Assembly (NCBI GenBank): GCA_002427045.1
Contig: DIPO01000076.1
Location: forward strand, 109,203-145,997
Source: Firmicutes bacterium UBA5486
GTDB lineage: Bacteria > Bacillota > UBA4882 > UBA10575
DNA: 36,795 bases
Direction: 5' to 3'
Part shown: piece after piece, positions 8,380 to 16,536 of the stretch
Position numbering within the stretch: the stretch's first letter is position 1
Layout of the letters: every line of letters starts with the position of its first letter
Notes under the pieces: generated by a model
Seen by the model: the letters and a program-made list of their open reading frames with translations, nothing else
What the model was told of the DNA's origin: nothing
Databases searched by the model: none
Translations under genes and position numbers: made by a program

Positions 8380-8420
8380 AAAAAAGTGACTACCGGTATA
8401 ACCCGGTAGCCACTTTTTTT
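8380..8420 (-). terminator. Strong intrinsic terminator of the acetyltransferase gene
   Basis: GTGACTACCGG and CCGGTAGCCAC form an 11-bp stem with one mismatch around a short loop, with A-run and T-run on either side, so it can work in both directions. It overlaps the TAA stop codon of the leftward acetyltransferase gene. Confidence 0.9.
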
Positions 8421-9222
8421 AAGGAGCAACGCCGGCATAAGCTCCGACGTGTTTATAATTAGAGAGAAAGATAAACTTTTCAGAGTAGGTTGTCTCTTCT
8501 AAACCAAGGCGTTTAGCAACTTTCCAGGAACCAATATTTCCAGTTTGCGTCCGCCAACAAGGAAGCCTTCCAAACCTTTCAAATTGAAACGCACTAAGAG
8601 TACGGGAACATTCAAGGGCTAGCCCCCGCCCACGGAATTCGGGACGGGTTGCCACTCCTAGTTCACAGTATTTTTCGGTATAAGCAATTGTAGTGACCAC
8701 GCATGCCATTTTTCCATTGATAAAAGCAGCGGCAGCTCCGCCTCTGGAGATCAGTTCTTCAGGGGTCAAGAAAAAATCCCATAACCAATCTTCTGTGGCA
8801 AAAGTTTCTTTTAGAGCTGTTGCATCATCCTGGTTTAGTAACCGGACATGGGGATCTTTAGAAAACTCGGGTTGCCAAATTTCCTTCTTTGCGGCCAGCA
8901 TTAATACAGGAATAGAGAACTTTACCGGCCAATAATGCTTAATTGCAGGGACTAGTTCTTGCGAAATTACTAGATCTGTAGGATGTTTTAAAAATTTTAA
9001 AAACCGTTTCAGCATAAAAACCTGGTCAGGTTGGATGTAAAGAAAATAGATTGCTGGTGGGGTGCTGGGGTATGTGACGGACAGAAACTTAGGGGTATGT
9101 TCATCATCTACCATAACAACACTCGTCTTGAGATTTAATAAAAAAAGTGACGAACAATTCTCGGGGATATCAGCCAGTAAGGAACTGGCAGTCTCCCGTT
9201 TACTAGGAGGTAGCCTCCTCAT
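8419..9222 (-). CDS. GNAT-family N-acetyltransferase (ZmaR-like two-domain type)
   Basis: 267 residues from the ATG at 9222. The C-terminal half carries the GNAT acetyl-CoA motif (ELGVATRPEFRGRGLALEC) and a following TGNIGSWKVAKRLGLEE segment. The N-terminal half resembles the extra domain of the GNAT_acetyltran group that includes the zwittermicin-resistance protein ZmaR. The substrate is unknown. A TTG at 9237 would add five residues but lacks a ribosome binding site; the ATG at 9222 has GGGAGA about 9 bp upstream. It ends in the bidirectional terminator at 8380-8420 and appears monocistronic. Confidence 0.75.
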   Translation of the reverse strand: MRRLPPSKRETASSLLADIPENCSSLFLLNLKTSVVMVDDEHTPKFLSVTYPSTPPAIYFLYIQPDQVFMLKRFLKFLKHPTDLVISQELVPAIKHYWPVKFSIPVLMLAAKKEIWQPEFSKDPHVRLLNQDDATALKETFATEDWLWDFFLTPEELISRGGAAAAFINGKMACVVTTIAYTEKYCELGVATRPEFRGRGLALECSRTLSAFQFERFGRLPCWRTQTGNIGSWKVAKRLGLEETTYSEKFIFLSNYKHVGAYAGVAP

Positions 9223-9556
9223 AATCTCATCTCCCAAAGTAATAATGATGATTAAAATTAGGGAAAAGATGAGACTACGCTAGATAGGTAGTAATAAAAT
9301 GGATAAATTCCCCCTTTTTTATTTCTATGATATCTGAAACAGAACTACAGATATTGTGTCCAAAATTTAAGTAATTAAATTATGCAATTCCTTAATAATT
9401 AGCTTACGCTTGTAAACGATAAAAAGCAACAACTCTAAAACCGGCAATTTAGACAAAATTAATCATAATTAAACCTCCAAATAAAACAGGAGGCTTTCTC
9501 TATGTCAGTCAGATTATTTCGTTGTTTTTTGCAATACTTTAATCGTTGTTAGATTA
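9223..9556. other. Intergenic region
   Basis: No supported gene. It holds the leader of the leftward acetyltransferase gene, one arm of the AT-rich repeat family (AATTATGCAATTCCTTAA at about 9378-9395), and a weak hairpin (9473-9497) placed to end the leftward metalloenzyme transcript. Confidence 0.5.
9473..9497 (-). terminator. Weak candidate terminator of the metalloenzyme gene
   Basis: CCTCC and GGAGG arms separated by an A+T loop, with AAA before and TTT after. It lies about 60 bp beyond the stop of the leftward metalloenzyme gene. The stem is short and the T-run weak. Confidence 0.35.
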
Positions 9557-10474
9557 TTATTGAAAATACTGGAGAACACAAGGATAAATGTGTGTTAGAG
9601 AATTTATCTGTTCAGCAAAAAACTTTACCTTAGCCTGATCACGGCATAAAAAAAGTACAGGTACTTTATTCAGGGTATGGGTGGAGGTTGTTAGATCTTC
9701 AACATTTCCATGATCGCTTACAATTAAAATAGAGGTAGTCTTCTGATCAACTATCTTCCAAAGATGGGCAGTAAAGCGGTTCAAGGTATTGAAGATTTTA
9801 ATTAAATTATTTTCATCTTTTTTATGGCCATATTGATCAGTATGGAAATACTCAAAAAATACAAAGTCAAACTTTTTTAGGATATTAGAGACATTTTCCG
9901 CAGCTTTCTCTGGAGAGATGACTCCTAGGCCATATCCTTCCTGCTGAAGAGTTTCATTGGTAATATCGGCAAAAATTGCTTCATCATGCAAGTAGTCTGG
10001 AGGAAAACGGAAATTTACCCCAGAAGCTTCTATAGTTAAGGTGGAGGCAGGAAAGAGATTTCTTTTGCTGTTCTTTCTTTTTGTAAAAAAACCCTGGGAA
10101 TAAAGGTTAGCAGAAGTGACCCGGATTCCTTGCTCCCGGAGAGTTTTCATCAGACTCTTCTTTTGAATAATCTTAATCAAAGTAGGATTGGGAAATGCAT
10201 TTAAGTGCCTGCCAATGACGGCAGCAGCATTAATGCCTGTAAAGATTGTGGTTTGCCCAGTAGCTGATTGGGGTAATCCAGCAATCCCAAGCAAAGCATC
10301 GGTTGGGATTAAAGTTCCATTTTCAAAGAATAGAACTTGATCAGTTTCAAGTAGATAATTTCCAGAAGTTAAATCTGAAAAAAGGGGTGGAGTACTCCGA
10401 AGGGTGGGGTTTATAGAAAGATCATTTTTTCCTAGGCCTAATCCATCAATGAAAAAAAAGAAGAGTTTATGCAT
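9557..10474 (-). CDS. Alkaline phosphatase-superfamily metalloenzyme
   Basis: 305 residues. Metal-binding motifs of the phosphopentomutase / cofactor-independent phosphoglycerate mutase / phosphatase superfamily are spaced as expected: FFIDGLG at the start, a nucleophile-region SATGQTTIFTG, YFHTDQYGHKKD, VSDHGNVED, and a final THTLNKVPVLF. It is too short to be a full iPGM (about 510 residues) and lacks the phosphopentomutase cap length, so it is an unassigned metal-dependent phosphatase or mutase. The gene stands alone; no neighbour indicates a substrate. The ATG at 10474 follows TAGGAGC on the minus strand. Confidence 0.75.
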   Translation of the reverse strand: MHKLFFFFIDGLGLGKNDLSINPTLRSTPPLFSDLTSGNYLLETDQVLFFENGTLIPTDALLGIAGLPQSATGQTTIFTGINAAAVIGRHLNAFPNPTLIKIIQKKSLMKTLREQGIRVTSANLYSQGFFTKRKNSKRNLFPASTLTIEASGVNFRFPPDYLHDEAIFADITNETLQQEGYGLGVISPEKAAENVSNILKKFDFVFFEYFHTDQYGHKKDENNLIKIFNTLNRFTAHLWKIVDQKTTSILIVSDHGNVEDLTTSTHTLNKVPVLFLCRDQAKVKFFAEQINSLTHIYPCVLQYFQ

Positions 10475-10554
10475 AGCAAGCTCCTAGATTCGTAAGTATT
10501 AAGAGTTTTATAAGCTCTTACTTACAGTTTAACAAATATTTGAGGAAATTGCAT

Positions 10555-10674
10555 GCGTTCGTTTTCTCGTCGTTAAAATTCAAGTTGAACTTCTGATGTT
10601 TACAGCATATTTCAAGATTAAATTCTCACCTTATTTTTCGCGCTCTTAATCTATGAATGACGAGAGAACGAGCG
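10555..10674. repeat. Long inverted repeat between divergent structures
   Basis: GCGTTCGTTTTCTCGTCGTT (10555-10574) and AATGACGAGAGAACGAGCG (10656-10674) are inverted copies with about three mismatches, enclosing roughly 80 bp. There is no T-tract and no coding potential. It is upstream of the leftward metalloenzyme gene and downstream of the oadG-like gene. Confidence 0.5.
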
Positions 10675-10705
10675 AGGAGCCACGAATGTATTAATAAAAT
10701 TCATA

Positions 10706-10750
10706 ACAAACAACCCCCTAAAAATTAAGGGGGTTGTTTGTACTTTTTTT
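10706..10750. terminator. Strong hairpin terminator overlapping the end of the oadG-like gene
   Basis: ACAAACAACCCCC (10706-10718) pairs perfectly with GGGGGTTGTTTGT (10729-10741), followed on the plus strand by a run of seven T. On the minus strand the stem spans the stop codon of the small gene at 10718-10867 and is followed by a T-poor stretch (TTATGAATTTT). It therefore probably ends the leftward oadB operon, with the strongest U-run in the opposite direction. Confidence 0.8.
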
Positions 10751-10867
10751 ATCAGGAAAAAGCCTGACTAAAACCTTGATTAAACAATAAAAGATGATCA
10801 TTCCTAAAAAAGTTAGAGCCAGGCTCTTAAGCATAATGTTAAAGGTATTTAATAATGTATCTTCCAT
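10718..10867 (-). CDS. Small OadG-like membrane protein (gamma-subunit-like)
   Basis: 49 residues, not annotated by length-limited gene finding. It starts MEDTLLNTFNIMLKSLALTF, has one membrane segment (about 15-37, LALTFLGMIIFYCLIKVLV), then a basic RLFPDKK tail. This layout matches the OadG-like gamma chains of Na+-translocating decarboxylases, which anchor the alpha subunit to the membrane beta subunit. A perfect AAAAGGAGG site lies 7-8 bp before the ATG, and the gene starts 19 bp after the beta-subunit gene. The last codons lie inside the terminator hairpin. The call rests on topology and context rather than on long conserved motifs. Confidence 0.75.
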   Translation of the reverse strand: MEDTLLNTFNIMLKSLALTFLGMIIFYCLIKVLVRLFPDKKSTNNPLNF

Positions 10868-10886
10868 AAAAAGACCTCCTTTTAAA

Positions 10887-11999
10887 TTAAAATGCCATTG
10901 AACTTACAAGATAAATGAGGACGCCTCCCGCTAAAATGGAACCAACTTGACCGGCAACATTGGCGCCAACAGCTTGCATCAGAATGAAATTACCGGGGTT
11001 TTCTTGTTGAGCCATTTTCTGAATAACCCGGGCTGACATGGGAAAAGCTGAGATCCCAGCGGCTCCGATCATGGGATTAATTTTAGTGGGTAAAAACAGA
11101 TTAAGCAATTTTGCAAATAAAACTCCTCCTGCGGTATCAAAAATAAAGGCTACTAGACCCATACCGAGAATCATTAAGGTTTTTATGGTCAGGAAATTTT
11201 CAGCAACCATAGTAGAACCAATGGTAATACCCAATAGTAAAGTAACAAGGTTGGAGAGTTCGTTCTGAGCTGCTTTAGAAAGCTTGTCCAAAACACCACA
11301 TTCTCTGATTAAATTGCCAAACATTAAAGAACCAATGAGAGCAACACTCAAAGGTGCAATAATTCCGGCTACTATAGTTACAATTATCGGGAAGAGGATT
11401 TTGGTAGTTTTTGATACTTTACAAAGGTTTAAATCCATTCCAATTTTTCTCTCTTCAGGAGTGGTTAAGGCTCTAATTACCGGTGGCTGAATTAAAGGGA
11501 CTAAAGACATATAAGAATAAGCTGCTACTGTAATCGGGCCAAGGAGATTCCCAGCAAAGAGATTAGCAACATAAATAGAAGTGGGGCCATCTGCTGCCCC
11601 GATGATCCCAATTGAAACTGCTTCTTTTAAAGAAAAACCTAAAGCTCGGGCGAGAATTGTTGTAAAAAAGATTCCAAACTGAGCAGCCGCTCCGAAAAAA
11701 AGCATGAAAGGTTGTTGTAACAAAGGGCCAAAATCGATCATTGCACCAATGGCAATAAAGATTAGAATCGGGAAAAGTTCAGTTTCAATGCCTGCTTTAT
11801 ATAGAATAGTAAGAAACCCCTGTTCGCCGATGGCAGAGGAAAAAGGTATATTAGCTAAAATAGCACCAAAACCAATGGGTAAAAGGAGCATTGGTTCATA
11901 ATCCTTTTTAATAGCAAGGTAAATAAGAGTGCCACCAATGATGAACATTACAGCATTACCTAACGAAAAATTTTTAATTGATGCAAATAGTACCTCCAA
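10887..11999 (-). CDS. Na+-translocating decarboxylase beta subunit (OadB/GcdB family)
   Basis: 370 residues from a TTG at 11999. It is an integral membrane protein that couples decarboxylation of a carboxybiotin to Na+ export. Conserved segments include the start region GNAVMFIIGGTLIYLAIKK, EPMLLLPIGFGAILANIP, FIAIGAMIDFGPLL, GAADGPTSIYVAN and FPMSARVIQKM. A start at 12038 is possible but has no ribosome binding site; an AAGGAGG precedes the TTG at 11999 at good spacing. The downstream partner is the 49-residue OadG-like gene. No alpha (carboxyltransferase) or biotin-carrier gene is in the window, so the substrate (oxaloacetate, methylmalonyl-CoA, glutaconyl-CoA or malonate) cannot be assigned. 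Confidence 0.88.
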   Translation of the reverse strand: MEVLFASIKNFSLGNAVMFIIGGTLIYLAIKKDYEPMLLLPIGFGAILANIPFSSAIGEQGFLTILYKAGIETELFPILIFIAIGAMIDFGPLLQQPFMLFFGAAAQFGIFFTTILARALGFSLKEAVSIGIIGAADGPTSIYVANLFAGNLLGPITVAAYSYMSLVPLIQPPVIRALTTPEERKIGMDLNLCKVSKTTKILFPIIVTIVAGIIAPLSVALIGSLMFGNLIRECGVLDKLSKAAQNELSNLVTLLLGITIGSTMVAENFLTIKTLMILGMGLVAFIFDTAGGVLFAKLLNLFLPTKINPMIGAAGISAFPMSARVIQKMAQQENPGNFILMQAVGANVAGQVGSILAGGVLIYLVSSMAF

Positions 12000-12543
12000 A
12001 ATTAATATCCTCCTTAAATTAAACTTAATTATTTCCATTCGTGGAGATGGTTGAAAACACCTGGTGTAAGTCGAGGTGGCAACCGTCTTGGCCGATCAGC
12101 GGTTGACGCCAACAAACTAGATGGGAATGGTATTTAGGAAATTGTATAATTACCTAAGCCCAATAAAAATTCCATAGTTTATATTATAACAATAAAACGG
12201 AGAATATAAAAAGAGATTTAACAAACATGCAATCTGAACAAGAATGTAATTTAGGCGAGGAAAATGAATAATAAAAAATTATTGTGAATAAAATTTTGCT
12301 TTTTATGAACAAATTATATTATTAAATTTACTTAAGCAGAGTAATTTTATATAATATGTATATTAATCTATGTTTATTGCCATTGGCCGTTTTAGTTCAT
12401 TATCATAAGTGAGCTTACGGGAGCAACGGGCTGAGAGCTGTGAGATCTTTGGTATCTATTTTAACCAATTATGCGATTCCTTAAAAATTGAGTGTACATA
12501 GGCCATTATATTTTGGAAGCAAGGAAGGGAAAGGGGAAGAGAA
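12000..12543. other. Intergenic region between divergent oadB and purL
   Basis: 544 bp without a supported gene. It contains a G+C-rich hairpin (12075-12110; GGTGGCAACCG and CGGTTGACGCC arms), two separated arms of the AT-rich repeat family (about 12136-12152 and 12465-12484), a very A+T-rich core (12170-12370) suitable for promoters, and a CGGGAGC...GGCTGAGAG string (12417-12437) like the 5' half of a thiamine-pyrophosphate riboswitch without its 3' half. Promoters for both oadB and purL must lie here, but I cannot place them confidently. Confidence 0.5.
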
Positions 12544-15500
12544 GTGAGTAGAAGGATTTATCGGTTATTTACGGAAAAAAAATCAGATTATGATCTTGAA
12601 GCCCAACAATTAGCAAAGGAGATTAGAGACTATTTAAGGATCCCAGGTGTAGAAAGAGTAAGGCTTTTAAATCGGTACGATATAGATGGGATTACACCGG
12701 AGGTTTATGAACAGGCTAAAGGGTTAATTTTTTCTGATTTAGCAGTTGATTTGGTTTATGAGGAGAAATTACCAGTAGAGGAAGGCTGGAGAGTACTGGC
12801 GATGGAGTATTTACCCGGGCAGTATGATCAGCGGGCAGATTCTGCTGCCCAGGCGCTTCAGATCCTTGATCCTACATCAGAGCCGGTAGTAAAAACTGCT
12901 AAGCTTCTTTTGCTAGCTGGGGAAATATCAAATGAAGAGTTTCAAAAGCTCAAAGAGTATTACATAAATCCTTTAGATTTAAGAGAAGCGAATTTAGAAA
13001 AACCTGTTTCTTTACTGCAAGAGATAACGTTCCCCGGTGAAGTGGAAGTATTGTCAAATTTTATTAAAATGGATCGGGACGAACTTGGTGCTTTACAAGG
13101 AGAGCTTGGCCTAGCCATGTCTTGTGAGGACTTGCTCTTTTGTCAAGAGTACTTCCGGGAAGAAGAAAAAAGGGACCCGTCAATCACTGAAATTAGGGTT
13201 CTTGATACTTACTGGTCAGATCATTGCCGGCATACTACTTTTATGACAGAGATTGAAGAAGTTGAGATTAAAGAAGGGGATTACTCACCTGTCTTTAAAG
13301 AGGCCTATCAGTCTTATCTAAACTCGCGGGAAGAAGTTTATGGGGATCGTAGGAAGCAGGATAAAAAGCTCTGCCTGATGGATTTGGCTACCATTGCGAT
13401 GAAAAAGATGCGCAAACAAGGATTACTGGAAGATCTGGAGGAATCGGAAGAGATTAATGCCTGTAGTATAAGGGTGACTGTGGATGTAGATGGGGAGGAT
13501 CAGGAATGGCTGGTCATGTTTAAGAATGAAACCCATAATCACCCTACAGAGATTGAACCTTTTGGCGGGGCTGCTACCTGTCTTGGCGGTGCAATCCGGG
13601 ATCCGCTTTCCGGGCGTTCTTATGTCTATCAGGCAATGAGAGTAACCGGGTGTGGTGATCCCCGTATAACAATAGAGGATACATTGCCGGGGAAACTTCC
13701 CCAAAGAAAGATTACCTTAGGGGCAGCCGCGGGCTATAGTTCCTACGGTAACCAGATTGGACTTCCTGCCGGGCAAGTATGCGAGGTCTACGATGAAGAT
13801 TTTGTTACCAAAAGAATGGAACTGGGAGCAGTAATTGCCGCAGCTCCTGCCAGCAACGTTAGAAGGGAAAAATCAGAGCCAGGTGATGTTATTATTCTCC
13901 TGGGAGGCAGAACCGGAAGAGATGGTTGTGGTGCTGCTACTGGTTCATCTAAAGAGCATACTGAGGAGTCTCTTTATACTTGCGGTTCTGAAGTTCAAAA
14001 AGGAAACCCCTTAATCGAACGGAGAATTCAGCGTCTATTCAGAAAAACAGAAGTTAGCCGGATGATAAAAAAATGCAATGATTTTGGTGCGGGCGGAGTG
14101 GCAGTGGCTGTTGGCGAATTAGCCGATGGTTTGGAGATTAATCTGGATCTGGTTCCGGTTAAATATGAAGGGCTAAATGGGACAGAACTGGCAATCTCTG
14201 AATCGCAGGAACGGATGGCGGTAGTGATTGAACCTGCTGATGTGAAAACTTTTATTAGTGCTGCAACCAATGAAGGATTAGAAGCGACTAAAGTAGCAAC
14301 TGTTACTGAGAAAAAACGCTTAAAAATTACTTGGCAGGGGAAAACCATTGTTGATATGAGCAGAGAATTCTTGGATACCAGCGGAGTCCGGCAGCGGACT
14401 AAAGTACTGGTCGCCTCCCCTGTGCCACAGAAGAATATTTTTCAGCAGTCGCCGCCCGAACTTAAGGAGGCTGATTTAAATACAGCCTGGCTTAAAAACT
14501 TAGAACGTCTTAATGTTTGTAGCCAGAGAGGATTAATCGAACGTTTTGATAGCACTGTTGGGGCAGGAACTGTATTAATGCCTTTAGGAGGAAAATACCA
14601 GGTAACGCCAGCGGAGAGTATGGTAGCAAAGATACCTGTCCTGGAGGGTGAGACTTCTACCGGTACCATTATGTCCTTTGGTTATAACCCGCAGATTGGT
14701 AAATGGAGCCCATTTCATGGTGCGTTTTATGCGGTGATTGAGGCGGTTACCAAAGTGGTAGCTTCGGGAGGCGATTATCAGGGTATCCGTTTGACCCTGC
14801 AGGAGTATTTTGAAAAACTGGGTGAAGATCGGGAAAAATGGGGGAAACCTTTTGCAGCATTGCTAGGAGCATATTATGCCCAGATGAAGCTGGGGCTTCC
14901 GGCGGTTGGAGGAAAAGACAGTATGTCCGGGAGTTTTATGGAGATGTCCGTTCCTCCTACACTAGTGGCTTTTGCCGTTAAAACATTTAATGTAAATAAG
15001 GTGCTTTCTCCGGAGTTTAAAGCAGAAGGAAGCCAAGTCGTGCTCTTATCGGCAATTAAGAATGAGTATGAACTCCTTGATTTAGAGGGCTGGACCCGTC
15101 AGCTGCAGTTGGTAACCAAGTTAAATGGTAAAGGGAAGATCTTGGCGGCCGCTTCCGTACGTGAGGGTGGGATAGCTGCAGCCCTGAGTAAGATGAGTTT
15201 TGGTAATAATATTGGTTTTACTTTTCATCAAGAGGTAAACGCTGAGAAATTATTTGCTCCGGATTATGGTTCTTTACTTCTGGAGATCCCAGGTAATGAG
15301 GACTTGGACAGCCTTTTTGGTGAGACCAATTATAAACTGCTGGGGAAAACCCAGAATGAACCGGTGATTAAAGTAAATGGCATTGAGATACCGTTAAATC
15401 TAGCCAAGGATAAGTGGGAAACAACACTGGAAGAAGTTTTCCCGACCAAAACCCAGGAACAGGCAGATAAGCCTCAACAAATTCCCTTGAAGGAAGGGAG

Positions 15501-16326
15501 AAAGTCTAAAACCAGTTTTCCGGTGGCTAGGCCAAGAGTTTTTATTCCGATATTTCCTGGAACCACTGGTGAGTATGAAACAGAGCAGGCTTTTTCGAAT
15601 GCGGGAGGTAAAGTAGAGACCCTACTTTTTAAGAATCTTAATCAACAGGATATAGAAGAATCACTGGAATCAATGGTTAAGAAGATTAATAATGCTCAAA
15701 TATTAGTATTACCCGGAGGAATGAGTGCAGGCAATGAACCGGATGGTGCTGGGAAATTTATAGCGGCTATTCTCCGAAGACCACGGATTAAGGAGGCTGT
15801 TATGGAACTATTAAAAGCAAGAGATGGCTTAATTCTTGGTATTGGTGATGGCTTTCAGGCTTTAATTAAGTTAGGCCTGCTGCCGTATGGTGAGATCAGA
15901 GCAAGGAAAGAAAATGCCCCTGCCCTGATTACCAATGCCTGTGTTCAACATGTTTCACGATTAGTTCAGCTTAAAGTAATCTCCACGCTCTCCCCATGGC
16001 TGAGTAAGGTTAAGCCGGGAAATCTAGTCTGCGAAGCCTTTTCTAATGCAGAAGGATGTCTAGTGGCGAGCAAAGAAGAGATTAATCAGTGGGCAACTAA
16101 TGGTCAGATTGCTACCCAATTTGTGGATTTAGAAGGTAATCCTACTTATGATCCGGATTTCAATCCAAGTGGTGCTCTGGAAGCGATTGAGGGAATCACC
16201 AGTCCTGATGGGAAAATCTTTGGTAAGATGGGGCACTCGGAGCGGATGGGAAGGAATGTGGCTAAAAATGTTCCGGGAGTAAAGGAACTTCAGATTTTTG
16301 CAGCCGGGGTAGATTACTTTAGCTAA
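12544..16326 (+). CDS. purL: Phosphoribosylformylglycinamidine synthase, clostridial single-chain type
   Basis: 1260 residues. It makes FGAM from FGAR, ATP and an amide nitrogen in purine synthesis. The long chain joins an N-terminal domain, two FGAM synthase halves (HNHPTEIEPFGGAATCLGG at about 331; GGKDSMSGSF in the second half), and a C-terminal class I glutaminase domain (from about 1010). In the glutaminase the elbow normally reading GICNGFQ is GIGDGFQ: Gly1101 replaces the catalytic Cys and Asp1102 the Asn, each one base away from the normal codon. The other triad positions (H1231 and E1233 in MGHSER) remain. The enzyme may need free ammonia or a separate glutaminase. The start is a GTG after a GGGAAGGGGAAG stretch. 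The gene is monocistronic, with a strong terminator. Confidence 0.93.
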   Translation: MSRRIYRLFTEKKSDYDLEAQQLAKEIRDYLRIPGVERVRLLNRYDIDGITPEVYEQAKGLIFSDLAVDLVYEEKLPVEEGWRVLAMEYLPGQYDQRADSAAQALQILDPTSEPVVKTAKLLLLAGEISNEEFQKLKEYYINPLDLREANLEKPVSLLQEITFPGEVEVLSNFIKMDRDELGALQGELGLAMSCEDLLFCQEYFREEEKRDPSITEIRVLDTYWSDHCRHTTFMTEIEEVEIKEGDYSPVFKEAYQSYLNSREEVYGDRRKQDKKLCLMDLATIAMKKMRKQGLLEDLEESEEINACSIRVTVDVDGEDQEWLVMFKNETHNHPTEIEPFGGAATCLGGAIRDPLSGRSYVYQAMRVTGCGDPRITIEDTLPGKLPQRKITLGAAAGYSSYGNQIGLPAGQVCEVYDEDFVTKRMELGAVIAAAPASNVRREKSEPGDVIILLGGRTGRDGCGAATGSSKEHTEESLYTCGSEVQKGNPLIERRIQRLFRKTEVSRMIKKCNDFGAGGVAVAVGELADGLEINLDLVPVKYEGLNGTELAISESQERMAVVIEPADVKTFISAATNEGLEATKVATVTEKKRLKITWQGKTIVDMSREFLDTSGVRQRTKVLVASPVPQKNIFQQSPPELKEADLNTAWLKNLERLNVCSQRGLIERFDSTVGAGTVLMPLGGKYQVTPAESMVAKIPVLEGETSTGTIMSFGYNPQIGKWSPFHGAFYAVIEAVTKVVASGGDYQGIRLTLQEYFEKLGEDREKWGKPFAALLGAYYAQMKLGLPAVGGKDSMSGSFMEMSVPPTLVAFAVKTFNVNKVLSPEFKAEGSQVVLLSAIKNEYELLDLEGWTRQLQLVTKLNGKGKILAAASVREGGIAAALSKMSFGNNIGFTFHQEVNAEKLFAPDYGSLLLEIPGNEDLDSLFGETNYKLLGKTQNEPVIKVNGIEIPLNLAKDKWETTLEEVFPTKTQEQADKPQQIPLKEGRKSKTSFPVARPRVFIPIFPGTTGEYETEQAFSNAGGKVETLLFKNLNQQDIEESLESMVKKINNAQILVLPGGMSAGNEPDGAGKFIAAILRRPRIKEAVMELLKARDGLILGIGDGFQALIKLGLLPYGEIRARKENAPALITNACVQHVSRLVQLKVISTLSPWLSKVKPGNLVCEAFSNAEGCLVASKEEINQWATNGQIATQFVDLEGNPTYDPDFNPSGALEAIEGITSPDGKIFGKMGHSERMGRNVAKNVPGVKELQIFAAGVDYFS

Positions 16327-16347
16327 AGGATGTAGATCTATAGTACT

Positions 16348-16381
16348 AGCCCGCAAACGAAAAGGTTATTGCGGGCTTTTT
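16348..16381 (+). terminator. Intrinsic terminator of purL
   Basis: AGCCCGCAA (16348-16356) pairs perfectly with TTGCGGGCT (16369-16377), followed by a T-run. It lies 22 bp after the purL stop. Confidence 0.93.
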
Positions 16382-16452
16382 CCTTAAACTTGATAGGTAA
16401 ATGAGGATTGATGGCGAAATAATTAGTTATTGTTCCTCTTTTTTAGGAAGAA

Positions 16453-16504
16453 AGGGAATTGCATAATTGTTCAAGTATCCATTTAACCAATTAAGCAGTT
16501 CCTT
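16453..16504. repeat. AT-rich inverted repeat element (family B)
   Basis: Left arm GGAATTGCATAATTGTT and right arm AACCAATTAAGCAGTTCC form an imperfect hairpin of about 50 bp. The same arm sequence recurs at 9378, 12136, 12465, 28971, 29030 and 36623. It is intergenic, 33 bp before the next gene. Confidence 0.55.
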
Positions 16505-16536
16505 AGAGTAACTGTGTACTAAGGGGGTAGATTCTG

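Larger units (their letters stand above)
7894..8418. other. Intergenic region with leader-like hairpins and a mobile repeat
   Basis: This 525-bp stretch has no gene I can support. From left to right it holds the upstream/leader region of the yhdT-panF operon (minus strand), a hairpin with T-tracts on both strands (8013-8047), a G+C-richer patch (8060-8140) with possible secondary structure, the 117-bp dispersed element (8196-8313), and the strong terminator of the acetyltransferase gene (8380-8420). Confidence 0.6.

Noticed and set aside
9503..9553. 16-codon plus-strand micro-ORF after a perfect AGGAGG
   Set aside because: The AGGAGG is the arm of a hairpin that probably ends the leftward gene, and the frame is too short to support without conservation data.
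12075..12110. GGTGGCAACCG motif resembling a T-box sequence
   Set aside because: It lacks the following terminator helix, a specifier loop region and an aminoacyl or amino-acid gene downstream; it is only a G+C-rich hairpin between divergent genes.
14028..14348. Minus-strand open frames inside purL (also at 13423, 14442 and 16129)
   Set aside because: They are antisense shadows of a well-conserved gene, without ribosome binding sites or recognisable products.
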